A stretch of 64,000 nucleotides of DNA. It comes from Papilionanthe hookeriana x Papilionanthe teres. Taxonomy: Eukaryota; Streptophyta; Magnoliopsida; Asparagales; Orchidaceae. The position numbers and the translations under genes are program-made. Positions 11,618-23,112 of the stretch are shown here, in pieces (the stretch's first letter is position 1; each line of letters begins with the position of its first letter). The stretch is taken from positions 99,211,805 to 99,275,804 of the forward strand of contig CM040428.1 of NCBI GenBank assembly GCA_022702705.1, given 5' to 3'. The notes under the pieces are model-generated. The model was not told where the DNA came from. It was given only the letters and a program-made list of their open reading frames with translations, and searched no databases.

Positions 11618-12692
11618 GGTAGCTTCTCTCATACTCTAAATGTAGAGTCCTAGTTCATTCAAGGAAAGGAATCTTGATAATTAACTATAGGAAGAATGAA
11701 GCATGGAGGAGAATGGGTTGACATCCTGTGTTCTACACCGAAGGTCCAGGAAGCACTACCCACTCTCAAAGTAAACTATCATTATTAACCATTGCTTCCT
11801 AGCCATCTTCAACAACCTTGGCTAGGAGTGATGAAGTACCGTGTACAGAACCACATCTATAAGATGGTGCAACAATGTACCAACAATAACTACTTACAAC
11901 TACTATACTCAAGATTTAGTAAATCTCTAGACCCCTAAAGCTCTCTCATTGTGATCCACTATTGCATTTTACGTAGTTCACAACTCATGAAGCTCCCAAT
12001 TCTAACCTCTGTAGCCTAAGGATGTTATCACAATTTAGACATCTCTAAACTCTGGCCGATATGGTCAACGTACATTATCACAGCTCGTGCTACTCCAAAC
12101 TCTGCCATTTTTGTCACAAAGAAGTTATCACAACTCATGCACTTTCTAATTCTGATACTACAACGTACACAATTTATCAGCTCTCATGTAGCTCCAACCT
12201 CTGCTCACTATGGTATACAAACTTTATCACAGTTTGTGCATCTCACCACTTTGGTCTCTATGGCTAAGGAAGATTATACTTCTCATGCAACTACTAACTA
12301 TGGATTCTACACCTTATAAAAGTCCTCACAGTTTCTACAGTTCCCAACTATGACCTCTACGGCCATCTAATGCTTATAAAGCAACCATCTACAGATTATC
12401 TAGCCAACTACTACCATGTCTTTAAACTACGACCACTAGGAAAGACTGGCGCTACATCCAACATCTACAATATTAACGACAAACTACAGCCACCATTACA
12501 ACTGACTACGACCCTCACAACCTGATATTAGTGTTATTGGCAAAAATTATTACCAGATTATAGCTATTATCAAAGAATTAGTTTTATATCTACAATGATT
12601 AATCTTGTAACTCCATCTTCCTTATTCCAATAGAATAGTTAACATATGTACTTATAATCCAAAGTGGATTATTTCAACTAGGCTTGGCCCCA
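11618..12692. other. Unassigned DNA between Athila fragments
   Basis: No recognisable retroelement protein, LTR tip or RNA gene. The right half is a degenerate tandem repeat (separate entry). It could be the DNA into which both neighbouring Athila copies inserted, and thus possibly the oldest DNA of this part. Confidence 0.4.
11926..12380. repeat. Degenerate 49-50 bp tandem repeat
   Basis: A TTATCACA-like word recurs at about 11976, 12025, 12075, 12125, 12174, 12224 and 12274, each followed by ACTCATGCA..CTCC.AACTCTG variants. The period is 48-50 bp over roughly eight or nine units. The two overlapping short ORFs here are by-products of the repeat. Confidence 0.65.
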
Positions 12693-12925
12693 TGATTACT
12701 AACACGCCTAAAATATATACGTTTTTTCCAATATCATTTTACTCATTTTTTATGATATTACACTTTAAAGGAAGGTATTTTGTATGTTTTTTTGGTTTTA
12801 GGTACAAGAAATGGTGATTGGAGCAAAATGAAGCAAAAATGGTGCAATTTGAAGTAAAAACGAGTAAGAAATGAAATTCTGCCCTGACACCTTTCGATAA
12901 GTCTTTTGATGCTTTATCTCTTTTA
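12693..12925 (+). mobile_element. Athila LTR 5' fragment
   Basis: Begins TGATTACTAACACGCCTAAA and shares TGATATTACACTTTAAAGGA and the run of AGCAAAAATGG words with the LTR starts of K and H. It breaks off after about 230 bp, where a second LTR beginning follows, so the LTR here is chimeric or duplicated at its start. Confidence 0.6.
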
Positions 12926-14643
12926 CACTTCTTGCATATTTTTGAATGAGATTACACTTTAAAGAAAGGTTGTTTTTATGCTTATTTTATAGGGCTATCT
13001 GTTACAAATGCAACGCAACTGAAATGGGGCGAAACGGAGCTGAAACAGAACGAAACGGTGGAGCTGCGCAGCAGTCTGTTCGCCGACGGCGGCTTTGATC
13101 TTGCCGACAGCGAGATTTTCCAGAGGACACTGAAAAATGCTCGAAAAGCTCACCAACAGCGACCTCAAACCCGCCGACAGTGCCGGGAAGGTTCTAGACC
13201 CACTTTTGGCGGTTTTGGGCCGAAATTCAACGTATTTGGTCTCTTTTTTAAAGGGGTGCTTAAGAGAACTCTTAGAAATTCATCCATACTCTTTAAAATG
13301 GTGAATTTAGGTTAGAAAAGGAAGAGAAAAGTAGAGAAAAAAAGAGAGGAATTTTTAGGATTCTTATATTAAGAGTAGAAATGTAGATTTCTACCCTTTT
13401 TGGATAGATTGGAGAGGAGATTTTGAGAGAATTTGTAAGGGATTGCACTAGCATTGCATGGATCGATAGGAGACTTTGTGGGAGAGATCTTCGTCTTTCT
13501 TTCAAAGGAAAAAAACTAAGTATTGTTTTTCATTATCTTATAATTTTGTAAACAATTACATAGTAGATTTGCTTTGGTTAAATGAAGTTTCTTTCTTCAT
13601 GCTTTGCGACACATCTCTCTTACTCTTTCTTCTTCTTTGAAAATAGTGATATGAGAAGATTATGCCATTATTTTTATTTTACTTTTCTTTTGTAATGACT
13701 AGAAATTATGTTTAGGATTTTATGATGCCTGATAGAAGTAAATTTAATTTTAAGTGTGATGTTTTTTACTTGCACTTCATTTACATTACAAAAAGAGCTC
13801 GTTGTAATGTTAAAATTCGTTGTAATTGCATTGACCCGAAAGGGCGGTGTAATTCTCAACAAAGTGGAACCACATTCAAATTCCATGGATTGTGAAGTTC
13901 ATGGGAGTTGAGTGCAAATAAATAGGGAAATATAATTATCGGGAGTAGAATTTGAGATTTTAGACTGACAGGCTAAAATCCTCAATTCGGTCCTATCGTT
14001 TGGGTGCTGAAGTGTAGATGTTAGCTCTCAGGCAAGGGGAACGTGGGAGCTCCGAAGTGAGAGCCGGTATCCTCCCAACCTAGCCGCAGATTCAGTAACC
14101 AAGCATAGGATTAGTCAATGTTCTTTATGCCTGGACCAAAGGGTAAAGAATAGGATTGCTCCTATTTGGCACATACAATATTAAATTCATCTCATTCCTA
14201 TACATAATCTATTTCATTACATAAGAATAGTGGTTTTTAATATCTCAAAATTCTTCAAACCAATTCATCTAAAAAAGGGTTGTCTTTAGAATTATTATTT
14301 GCACTTAGTTGTAGTTACTATCTCTACATTTAACACTTGCATTTAGGAGTAGTTGCTAGATAAAACACAATTTTAATCGACATTCCAAACTAAGGACTAT
14401 TAGTAGTAGACTAAAATTTGACTAAAGACCTCTTACTTCACTTCCTCGTGGGATCGATACTGGGGTTTTAAAGAAAACTCTATATTACTTGAAGCGATAT
14501 GTACGTAGTATCACTAGTGTGTAAAATATTTTCCAATTTTTATATCATTTAAGATTTTTCACACCAGCCGCTATTTATAACTCGGGTAAAGTTTTCGGCC
14601 ATCTTTTGGAAGTTAATTTACTGCGTAATTGCGGGTCGGGTCA
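12926..14643 (+). mobile_element. Athila LTR (element J), about 1.7 kb
   Basis: Begins near GAATGAGATTACACTTTAAA (its exact tip is unclear) and ends GGGTCGGGTCA before the PBS. It is collinear with the minus-strand LTR 16626-18156, sharing the CCGTCGGCGG-type block, the CCAACCTAGCCG region near 14080 and the end block with TCGTGGGATCGATA. Confidence 0.75.
13081..13190 (+). promoter_or_regulatory. Cluster of GCCGAC motifs in LTR J
   Basis: CGCCGACGGCGG, TGCCGACAGCG and CGCCGACAGTGCC within 110 bp. GCCGAC is the DRE/CRT core bound by plant DREB/CBF factors. The sister LTR of H has four such cores at 17808-17960. A regulatory role is inferred. Confidence 0.4.
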
Positions 14644-14649
14644 AGTTTT

Positions 14650-14667
14650 TGGCGCCGTTGCTGGGGA
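14650..14667 (+). promoter_or_regulatory. Primer binding site, Athila type (element J)
   Basis: TGGCGCCGTTGCTGGGGA, six bases after the LTR end; one base from the usual Athila PBS. Confidence 0.8.
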
Positions 14668-14900
14668 AGCTTCGGTAAGAACTTTAGAGAATTTTAGTTG
14701 AAGTAATTAGGCTTGGACTTGGAAAACTGTAGTGTCGTAAAAACTATTTTTGTGTGAAAATTGTTTTTATATGAAAAAGTGTTTAAAATAAAAATTATTT
14801 TTATATGAAAAATAAGGTGTTTGTGAAAATGTTTTGTTATGATGAATATATTTTTGGTTTTATTAGTTTAATTGTTAATGTATTGTTTGTTGTGTTACGT
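14668..14900 (+). other. Athila J leader, no gene
   Basis: AT-rich untranslated leader between PBS and gag. No ORF or motif recognised. Confidence 0.5.
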
Positions 14901-16625
14901 ATGTGAAACAAAGGATTTGCAGGACTTGTGCCTTATGATCCCGAGTTTGAAAAAAATAAAAAAATAAAAATACAAAAAGGACTTGATAAACTAGAAATAG
15001 AAATGGAAAACTTTCAAGATAATAACATGGAAAATCATCATACTTCATTGAGGGATTACGTAAATCTTACGACATATGAAATTCACTTAAGTATACAAAA
15101 TCCTGTCGTAGAAGCTGATTCGTTTGAAATAAATCCTGAGATAATCCAACTGGTGTAGAACAATCAGTTTGGGGGAACTTCTTCGGAGGAACCCTATTTA
15201 CACTTATCAAATTTTTTAGAACTTTGTCTTTATATTTCGTTATAACGGTATGTCACGATGATCTTTGTTAGACTAAGGCTTTTTTCTTTCTCACTAAGGG
15301 ATAATGCTAAAATGTGGTTATACTCGTTAGCAGCTGGCTCTATTAAAAATTGGGAGGAGTTATCTCAGAAATTCTTTGCTAAGTATTTTTCACCTTCAAG
15401 GACTACTAAACTTAGAAACGATATTATCTCATTTTGTCAGTATTAAGGGGAATAAATATACGAAGCTTGGGAAAGATTTAAGGAACTCCTAAAAAAGTGT
15501 CCACACCATGCTCTACCCGATTGGTTAATCATTCAAAATTTTCATAATGGGTTAGTAGAATCCCTTAGGTCTATAATTGATGCTGCTGCTGTTGGTACAT
15601 TAATGTCAAAAAATTTTGATGAAGCGTATGCATTAATTGAAGAAATGGCTACAAATGAATTTCAATGGCCCTCTACAAGGGTAAATCATAAATATGTAGC
15701 TAGTGTTCATGATACAGATGCGATTGCAATTATTGCATCTCAGGTTGCTGCAATATCAAGGAAGTTGGACAAATTTGGAATGAACCAACCTCAATTTACT
15801 CCAGTAAGTGAGGAAAGTTCATTAGGGCAAATGCTTGATTCTAACTTATCATATGATGCTTTAAATACGATAAACAACCTATATTCTAACTTTTACAACC
15901 CAGGTTGGAAGAACCATCCTAAATTTAAATGGAATCATACTACTAATGGGGGAAACCAACAATGGGAAAATAATTATGCGAATCGTAATGGAAGTTGGAA
16001 TAATCAAGGGAACACAAACTATAGACCTTCATATCCATCGGACTCTAACATTGATCAATAATTTAAGGATAAGAAGATGTCTATCGAAGAAGTGGTATTG
16101 CAAATGGGAAACCAGTTGTAAAGTCAAGATGCTGCAATTAGAAACATAGAGAATCAATTGGGACAAATTGCTAATTCACTTAGCAATAGACCCCAAGGAA
16201 CATTTCCTAGCAACATTGAGATGAACCCTAAATAGAAAACTAATGAACCAGTAGAAACTGTACAATTAAATAGTGGAAGAGAGATAGAGGATGTGGTTAG
16301 AAAAGAGAAAGATGTTGTGAGAGAAACAAAGGAAACAAAAAGACCTGAAGAACATGTTTCTAAGGATCTGGAAAAATTAATATGTCCAACTAAAATTAGT
16401 TTGGAAAGACCACCACCTCCATTTCCTCAAAGACTTAGACAACATGAGTTGGATAAAAATTTTCAAAGTTCATAAAAGTACTTAAGAAGTTAACGATAAA
16501 TATTCCTTTCACTGAAGCTTTGGAACAAATGCCAAGTTATGAAAAGTTTATTAAGGATATATTAAACAAGAAAAAGAAATTTGGGGATTACGAGACAGTT
16601 GCACTAAGTGAGCGGTGCAGCTCTA
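14901..16625 (+). pseudogene. Athila gag, with gag-pro linker (element J), interrupted
   Basis: Starts near LVPYDPEFE, the usual early Athila gag word. It continues with the capsid-type core AKMWLYSLAAGSIKNWEELS, QKFFAKYFSPSRTTKLRNDI, FDEAYALIEEMA, then an asparagine-rich stretch (NPGWKNHPKFKWN) and ENQLGQIANSLSNRPQGTFP. The end is the linker before protease (ERPPPPFPQRLRQHE, then KKKKFGDYETVALSE). Many in-frame stops and at least one frameshift. The frame stops at 16625 because the minus-strand Athila H is inserted there, so protease and everything beyond are missing. Gag would form the particle shell. Confidence 0.85.
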
Positions 16626-18156
16626 TGGCCTGGGGTCGGGAGGCAGCAAGTTTTATATGATTGCGGAGCTTTATATTATATATTTTAATAATGATTATCA
16701 GAGTAAAATTAGCAATTGTGTCCTCCCTTTTATCAACGCAAGTATACGCTTCATTCAAGTAATAAAGGGCTCTAATGCAGTCCTAGATATCGATCCCACA
16801 GGGAAGTTTAGAGATTAAGAACTAATTTTAGCAGATGCAATTACTATCTAGTGTACGGAAAAAAAGAAAACTTATACTAAACTCTAATACTTAATTTTTA
16901 AATAGAAGATTGCAATTTTAAAAAAGTATCTTTCTCCTTGTTAAGATAATTAAGTGAATGAATAATTAAACTAGTTAGAAATATATTGTGCAAAATAGGA
17001 GCATTCCTATTCTTTACCCTTTGGTCTAGGCATAAAGAATATTGACTAATCCTATGCTTGGTTACTGAATGCACGGCTAGGTCGGGAGGATACCGAGCTG
17101 CCACTTCGGAGCTCCACATTCCCCTCTCCTGAGGGCTAACATCTATACTTCAGCTCCCAAATGATAGGACCGAATTGAAAATTTTAGTCTGTCACACTAA
17201 AATATCCAATTCTATGCCCGATAAATAATATTCCCCTATTTATTTGCACCATCTTTCCAAGGCTTTTGCCTTCCCTGAATCTTAGATGTAATCTTTACTA
17301 TACTTGATAATTCAACATATTTTAACAATTCAATTGGCCAAATTGAAAATAAATTAAGATTTAAGTAAAAAGATTATCACAAGTTTTATTTGATATTTTT
17401 AGGCACAACTAATTCAATTCTTTATTTCACAAAATCTCAACAACAAGGAGAAAGACAGAGAAAAATACTCAGAATACATAGGAAAAATAACACAAAACTT
17501 GGATTTCATTTAAAGATATAAAACAATAAATAAAAACTTATCTCGAATCTTCTCCCTAAGTAGACTCCTTGAAGTTCCTCTAACTCTTCCTTCTTGTACA
17601 ACACACTTTATTATACTTACTATTATACTCTAAAACACACTAATGCACACACAATAGACTCACCACACACTACTGACTTCCACAAGACACACACTTTTCA
17701 GTCAAAATTTGTCTATATTTAAAGAAGAAGGAATATATCCAAAGGTTGCTTAAGCACCTCTTCAGAAAGCGTTCAGATTCTATGTATTTGGCTTGAACAG
17801 ACATTTTCGCCGTCGGCGGGCTCAATCTCGTCATCGGTGGGCTTCTAGAACATTGGCTAACCGCTAAAGCTCGCTGTCGGCGGACTCGATCTCGCCGTCG
17901 GCGGGCTCCTTTATAATATATTCGAAACTTTTAGGAAAATCACGCCGTCGGCGGCCTATTCCTCGCCGTTGGCGGGATAGTTCAATTTCCATCTCTTTTT
18001 AGTCCTTTTCGTTTCAGATTTGCTTCTTTTTGATCTTTTTGCTTCCAATACCTATAAATCTTCATACCTGCAATAAAACATAGAAAATACCTTTCTTTAA
18101 AGTGCAATTTCATATAAAATTGGTATGAATTTCTTAATACATTTTCCTGTGGTTAA
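16626..18156 (-). mobile_element. 3' LTR of Athila H
   Basis: Minus strand, from the PPT at 18157 to the CA end at 16626. Contains four GTCGGC (GCCGAC) cores, the segment matching J near 14000-14180 (AATCCTATGCTTGGTTACTGA at 17053-17073 as its complement), and the end block. The start reads TTAACC instead of the TGAT found in L and K, so the first bases seem mutated. Confidence 0.8.
17808..17980 (-). promoter_or_regulatory. Repeated TCGCCGTCGGCGG motif in LTR H
   Basis: Six related GC-rich words (for example TCGCCGTCGGCGGGCTC) in 170 bp. Four contain the GCCGAC core on the minus strand. The same word family recurs outside the LTR at 20998-21107. Candidate transcription-factor sites. Confidence 0.45.
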
Positions 18157-18173
18157 GATCCCCCAAACTTAAC
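18157..18173 (-). promoter_or_regulatory. Polypurine tract before 3' LTR (Athila H)
   Basis: TTAAGTTTGGGGGATC on the minus strand, directly before the LTR. The standard Athila form. Confidence 0.8.
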
Positions 18174-18174
18174 T

Positions 18175-18194
18175 ATTACTTGTCCTCAAGTAAT
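18175..18194 (-). promoter_or_regulatory. Hairpin immediately before the Athila PPT (H)
   Basis: Arms ATTACTTG and CAAGTAAT around loop AGGA (minus strand). Matches the hairpin at 7908-7929, with compensation in the outer pair. Confidence 0.6.
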
Positions 18195-19475
18195 CTTGAT
18201 ACTATATAAAAGTAATGATTATTTGTAATAAAATTTTAATTCAGAAATACTATGAATTTGATTTAAATAAAATATTATAGTAAAGTTTATTAGAAAGATT
18301 TTTAGATAATTAAATTAACTCTATAGATGTTAGCTGTTTAGTCATCAAGTTTAAGATTTCTAGTCTTCTATTTATTTCAAGAATGACTATATTTTGCAAT
18401 ATTAAATTACTTAAGATATTCAGATGATAGGAATTTCATGAAAGCACTACTTAGTAAAATACTAATCCATATTTATAAGTTCAGAAATGTAATTGAGTTT
18501 ACCCTTTAGGTTGATTCAAATGAAGCCAATTTTTGATAAGGCATCTTCTCAAGCTCCTCCTCACTTACTTTTTCTTTTCTTTTCATTTGGATTGATTTTT
18601 CAATCCTTCTTTATTTTTCAAGTGAGAATTACTGTATCTGGATAGCTTGTTAATAATTTTGAACTTCACCTTCCTCTTCCTAAATTTGAAACTTGAAACA
18701 TTTACTTACCTTATATGTATTTCAAAGTTTTTACATCATTGAGTTTCAATCTTTTCTTTCTCAACTAAATACTTAAGAATTTCATATTTTGAAATATAGT
18801 TTTCCTTACTTTAAATAGTTAACTATATTTTTATCCTCTTATACAAAATATCTTAATCTACAAAATTAGTTTAATCACTAGAAATATTTCTTTTAACTTT
18901 CTATAATAATTAAATAAATTAATTCTAGTTTACTGAATTAAATTCATTACAGAAAATCTTTTTATAATAATTTTTGAAAATATTAATTGAGAATGCTTTA
19001 ATAATTAAATTTTTATTTTTTTCCTCCCCCAAACTTAAATTTTTATATCTATTTATATAGGGTGAAAAGAAAATAAACTGTAAATTTAAATCATACCTTC
19101 GTGCTTTAGGTATTTCTCCTTTTTGAAGTTCTGCAGGTTCTTTTCATCACCTAATTAACCTGTACTGTTAATAACTTTCTACACACATATAATATCAAAG
19201 AAATTACTGGGTAAAGAAGTTTTGAAATAAGTACAACTACTAACAAAATTTATAACACAACATAACACAACGACCACATATATTTCACAAATCCAGTTTC
19301 AGAGTTACAATCACAAATTAATATATTAAATTTAAAAGCCACACAAATTTAACTTATACAGCAATATTAAAATGTCTTACACAACATAATAATCAAAGTT
19401 CATAAACTAAACATCAATACTGAATCAAAGAAAACAAACAAATAATCACATAACATAAGTACCTAAGCATAGAAT
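18195..19475 (-). other. Athila H 3' untranslated region, no gene
   Basis: AT-rich, no coding signal. It holds only the upstream PPT-like motif at 19021-19040. Confidence 0.55.
19021..19040 (-). promoter_or_regulatory. Upstream PPT-like motif (Athila H)
   Basis: ATTTAAGTTTGGGGGAGGAA on the minus strand, about 850 bp before the LTR PPT. The counterpart of 7048-7067 in element L. Confidence 0.5.
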
Positions 19476-20641
19476 CTAATCATCAACATTAAAATCCCAA
19501 ACTATATCCTCATCTCCTTGTTCAGCAGGTGGAGTAGGGTGGTAGTGAGTATAACAGGGGCACTTTGGAAATATAACATCAGACTCTCTTCTCTGATAAC
19601 AATTCTCAGCATCTTAGTAGGCTATCTCAAAATCAGAATGTCTCTGGAGATAATCACTGTCATAATTATGCCTCTGTTCTAATCCTCCAATTCTCTGATC
19701 AATATGCTCCAATTTTTCTTCAATCTTTTCAAAACTTTTTCAATGCAGGGTCATTTCATTCATCAAATCATAAAGGGTAGGAGAACTATAGGTAGGAGGG
19801 TCATAACTGGTAGAGGGAATCTCCCTACTAGTTGAAGGTGCATAGCTCTGAGTCCCGGATCTCCATCCTTCGTGGGATTCATAAGTTTTTATATTAGCTC
19901 AGGTAATGGGTTTCATAGGTTCAACCCATTCCTCATCATCTCTATTCTCTACTCCAGACAATTGGCAGAGTGCATAAATTAGACCAAGATGTCCTAGTCC
20001 TCCTCCAATTTCACTTCTTGTAGTGGCTAAAATATTTTTGTAAATAATACTTCCCACATTAATACTTCTGTGGTTCTGAATAAAAAAATTTGGAACCGCT
20101 CTATCTCTTGTTACTTCACTATGATGATAGGTAGGTAACAAAGTAGAACAAATAAAATAATGCCAAGTTTAGAGGATGCATTTAACATAGACAGAAGAAA
20201 GTTTACCCGTTAACGCTGCTTATTTTTCCAATTCCCTTTTCCATCAGTGAGAAAGTTAATCACCTCCTCCAGTGGTCCTTCCATTGTTCTGAATGTATCG
20301 TACTCGCTGGTATGCAGATCTTGTACTTCGTAGGAAGAATTTATTCTTGCAGCATTAATATCAACTAAAAATCTTTTAACCTTTATTGGTACATCTTCTA
20401 TCTCAGTCAGGTTGGCATAAAATTCTTTCACGATTTCAACTGCAGCTCTATTTGTTGTATAACAGAAATTTTCCCATCTTCTCTCTTTTATCGTTCGTTC
20501 CACTTCTCCTCCCGGATTCTTAAAAACTCTATCTTGAATGCATTTTCTTGCTTTGATATTAAAGTTGTATCTTGATTGAGCTCTAGCATTCACGAATCAT
20601 GTCTCGTCATAATCTAGTCGCCTCTTCTGTCGTGGAGCCAT
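19476..20641 (-). pseudogene. Athila extra ORF, 'putative plant transposon protein' family (element H)
   Basis: Likely start at 20641 (MAPRQKRRLDYDET), followed at once by an in-frame TGA, then an open stretch 20593-20210 with VNARAQSRYNFN and AAVEIVKEFYANL. After a stop and frame disturbance the family core follows (YHHSEVTRDRAVPNF, INVGSIIYKN at 20141-19899). The C-terminus ends EDIVWDFNVDD before TAG at 19476-19478. Near full length compared with L, which lacks the N-terminus. It lies between integrase and the 3' LTR, where Athila and other env-class plant elements keep extra or env-like ORFs. Function unknown to me. Confidence 0.75.
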
Positions 20642-20997
20642 TTCTCGATCTATCAAATTTACAAAGATCTTGTCTAAACTTCAAAATAATATTAGAATGG
20701 CTTCCAAAGGTGACTTAAAATAATCTAAAATGAATTCCACGGATTTCTTCTAACTATTTTTTCTATATTTCAATTTTTTCTAAAATCCCCAAATGTGGAA
20801 GAAATACTCGGTAAAAATAAAAAATTTTTGCATGTGAGTGAAGCTCTTACCAAGGGAAGATAAAATCCGGTGTCAAAATTTGTTGATATTGCTCCAAATC
20901 CACAATCTCTCAAGCCCTAGGTCGATTTTTCGAAGTTTTGAGGAAGGGGACGATGAATAGTGACAGTTGATCGGTCAAAATAAGTGTTTTTCGGGAT

Positions 20998-21107
20998 CTC
21001 ACCGTCAGTGGGAAAAATCTCGCCATCGGCGGGCCAATTAATTCAAATAGGCTTAAAGTTTATGGAAAATCTCACCGTCGGTGACATCATTATCGCTGTC
21101 GGCGGGA
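20998..21107 (-). repeat. TCGCCGTCGGCGG-type words in H internal DNA
   Basis: Four variants of the LTR word (CTCGCCATCGGCGGG, CTCACCGTCGGTGAC, TCGCTGTCGGCGGGA and a weaker one) between integrase and the extra ORF. This GC-rich island in AT-rich DNA resembles the LTR block at 17808-17980 and may drive or regulate the downstream ORF; inference. Confidence 0.45.
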
Positions 21108-21679
21108 TTTTTCGGGAATTAATATTTTTAATATTTATAATGTTTTCAATTTATTTTAAGCCTTGATAATGTCTGATTAATCAATTAAATATATTTTATT
21201 GTGATTAGATACTATTTTACTCACATAAATTCACACAACACAAAACATATCAATTTTATATATGAAGTCCAAGGTTTTACAATATTCATACACCTCCTTT
21301 ACTTAACACATAAAATTCAGCGTCACAATCTAAACCACAGTACTCAAAACGCTGAGACTAAACAAAAAACACATAATCTCATCTATACTGAGATCAAATC
21401 TTAAAATCTAAAATATCAAAAGTGAAAATTTCATAAAAATTAAATTCAAACTAACTCAACACATAAACAAATACGAATGTCTTCTACTCGTTAGTGTCTG
21501 TACTAAGCTAAGGCAAAATTGCTCAGTTTCGCTCTGGTCCAAATGCTTTCTAATTTTTTCTATGTATTCAATATCATGATGATTATAAATATAAATTTGA
21601 GTAGTAGAATTCATTTTATACCAAAAATAGTAATAAATCAAATAAATATAAAATTATTACACCTAAATAAAGATCACTA
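21108..21679 (-). other. Spacer between integrase and extra ORF, no gene
   Basis: AT-rich. Two short overlapping ORFs here have no recognisable content. Confidence 0.4.
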
Positions 21680-21718
21680 TGGGTTGCCTCCCATAAAGCG
21701 CTTGGTTTAACGTCGTTA
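21680..21718 (-). promoter_or_regulatory. GGGAGGCAACCC motif after Athila pol
   Basis: On the minus strand: AACGACGTTAAACCAAGCGC then TGGGAGGCAACCC, just past the integrase C-terminus. I recall this block as commonly conserved right after pol in Athila-like elements. Its role is unknown to me; a splice, translation or RNA-structure signal for the downstream ORF is possible. Confidence 0.45.
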
Positions 21719-21737
21719 GCCCGAACTATTCTGGTTA

Positions 21738-23112
21738 TTAATCTGGTTGACTGAGCATTAAAACCTCTTTAAAATTTGGTCTTTTTCCTTCAAAATTTGG
21801 TTTTAATTTGTGTCCATTTACTTTAAATCTGTGTCTAGTCTTTTGACCTTCAATTTTTACAGCTCCGTATGTAAAAATTTGAGTTATAGTGAAAGGTCCT
21901 AACCATCGAGATTTTAGTTTGCCAGGAAACAGTTTCAATCTTGTATTATAAAGTAAAACTTCTTTTCCTGGTTCAAAAATTTTTTAGTTATTTTTCTGAT
22001 CATGCCATAATTTAGTTTTCTCTTTATAAATTCTATCGTTATTATAAGATTCATTTCTTAATTCTTCTAATTCATTCATCTGCAACAATCTCTTCTCACC
22101 AGCATCTTTTAAATTATAATTAAATTCTTTAATCGCCCAATATGCTTTGTGCTCTAATTCAACTGGTAAGTGACAAGTTTTCCCTTAAATAAGCATGTAA
22201 GGAGTCATTCCAATTGGGGTTTTATAAGCAGTCCTGTATGCCCATAATGTAGTGTCTTGTCTTGTAGACAATCTAATTTACTAGGGTTTACATTTTTTTC
22301 TAAAATTCGTTTAATTTTTCGATTAGAAACTTCAGCTAATCCACTGGTTTGTGGATGATTAACAGTCGATATTTTATGAATAATGTTAAATTTTTCTGCC
22401 AATTTCTGAAAATATTTATTCCTAAAATGGGATCCTCCGTCAATGATAATCATTCTCGGCATTCCATATCTTGTGAAAATATTTTTCATTAAAAATTTTG
22501 AAACACTCTTAGCAACACAATGAGGTAAGGCTTGTGCTTCAATCCATTTAGAAAGATAATCAACAACAACTAATATATATGAGTTTCCAAATGAAGGAAT
22601 AAATGGTTGCATGAAATCTAATCCCCAAATATCAAAAATTTCAACTTTGAATATAAAATTCAGAGGCATTTCATTTTTTCTAGATATGTTACCTACTCGT
22701 TGGCATTTATGGTAAGTTTTGATATATCTATAAACATCTTTAAAAAGAGTAGGCTAATAAAATTCAGATTGTAAAATTTTATAAGCAGTTTTATTAGTCC
22801 CAAAATGTCCTCCAAATTCAGAATCGTGACATTTTTGAATAATCTGTTCAGTTTCTTCATAAGGCACACATCTTCTAATAATTAGATCCTTACATTGTTT
22901 ATATAAATATGGTTCATCCCAAAAATAAGTTTTAGCATCGTAAATGAATTTTTTCTGTTGTTGTAGAGTTAGAATGGGTGGTAAAATATCACTTACAATA
23001 TAATTAACTATGTCAGCATACCATGGTATTTTCCACTCATTTATATTATAAAGTTGTTCATCAGGAAAACTGTCTGTAATTTTATTGTCAGTGTCAGATA
23101 ATTCACAATATT
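21738..23112 (-). pseudogene. Athila integrase (element H)
   Basis: Minus-strand order: linker and zinc finger (CHDSEFGGHFG ... YHKCQ), then the catalytic core with FDIWGLDFM, DYLSKWIEAQAL, IIIDGGSHFRN and NHPQTSGLAEVSNRK, so all three acidic residues D, D and E are present. The C-terminus has the GPF/Y module KSRWLGPFTITQIFTYGAVK (21938-21738), which in chromatin-facing plant integrases helps target choice. Broken by in-frame stops in the zinc-finger region and by frame loss between 22205 and 21938. Lies directly after RNase H. Confidence 0.85.

Noticed and set aside
12061..12319. Cysteine/histidine-containing short ORFs
   Set aside because: Two overlapping frames produced by the 49-50 bp repeat.
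13058..13315. 85-codon ORF as a gene
   Set aside because: Lies inside Athila LTR J; the open frame reflects the GC-rich motif block.
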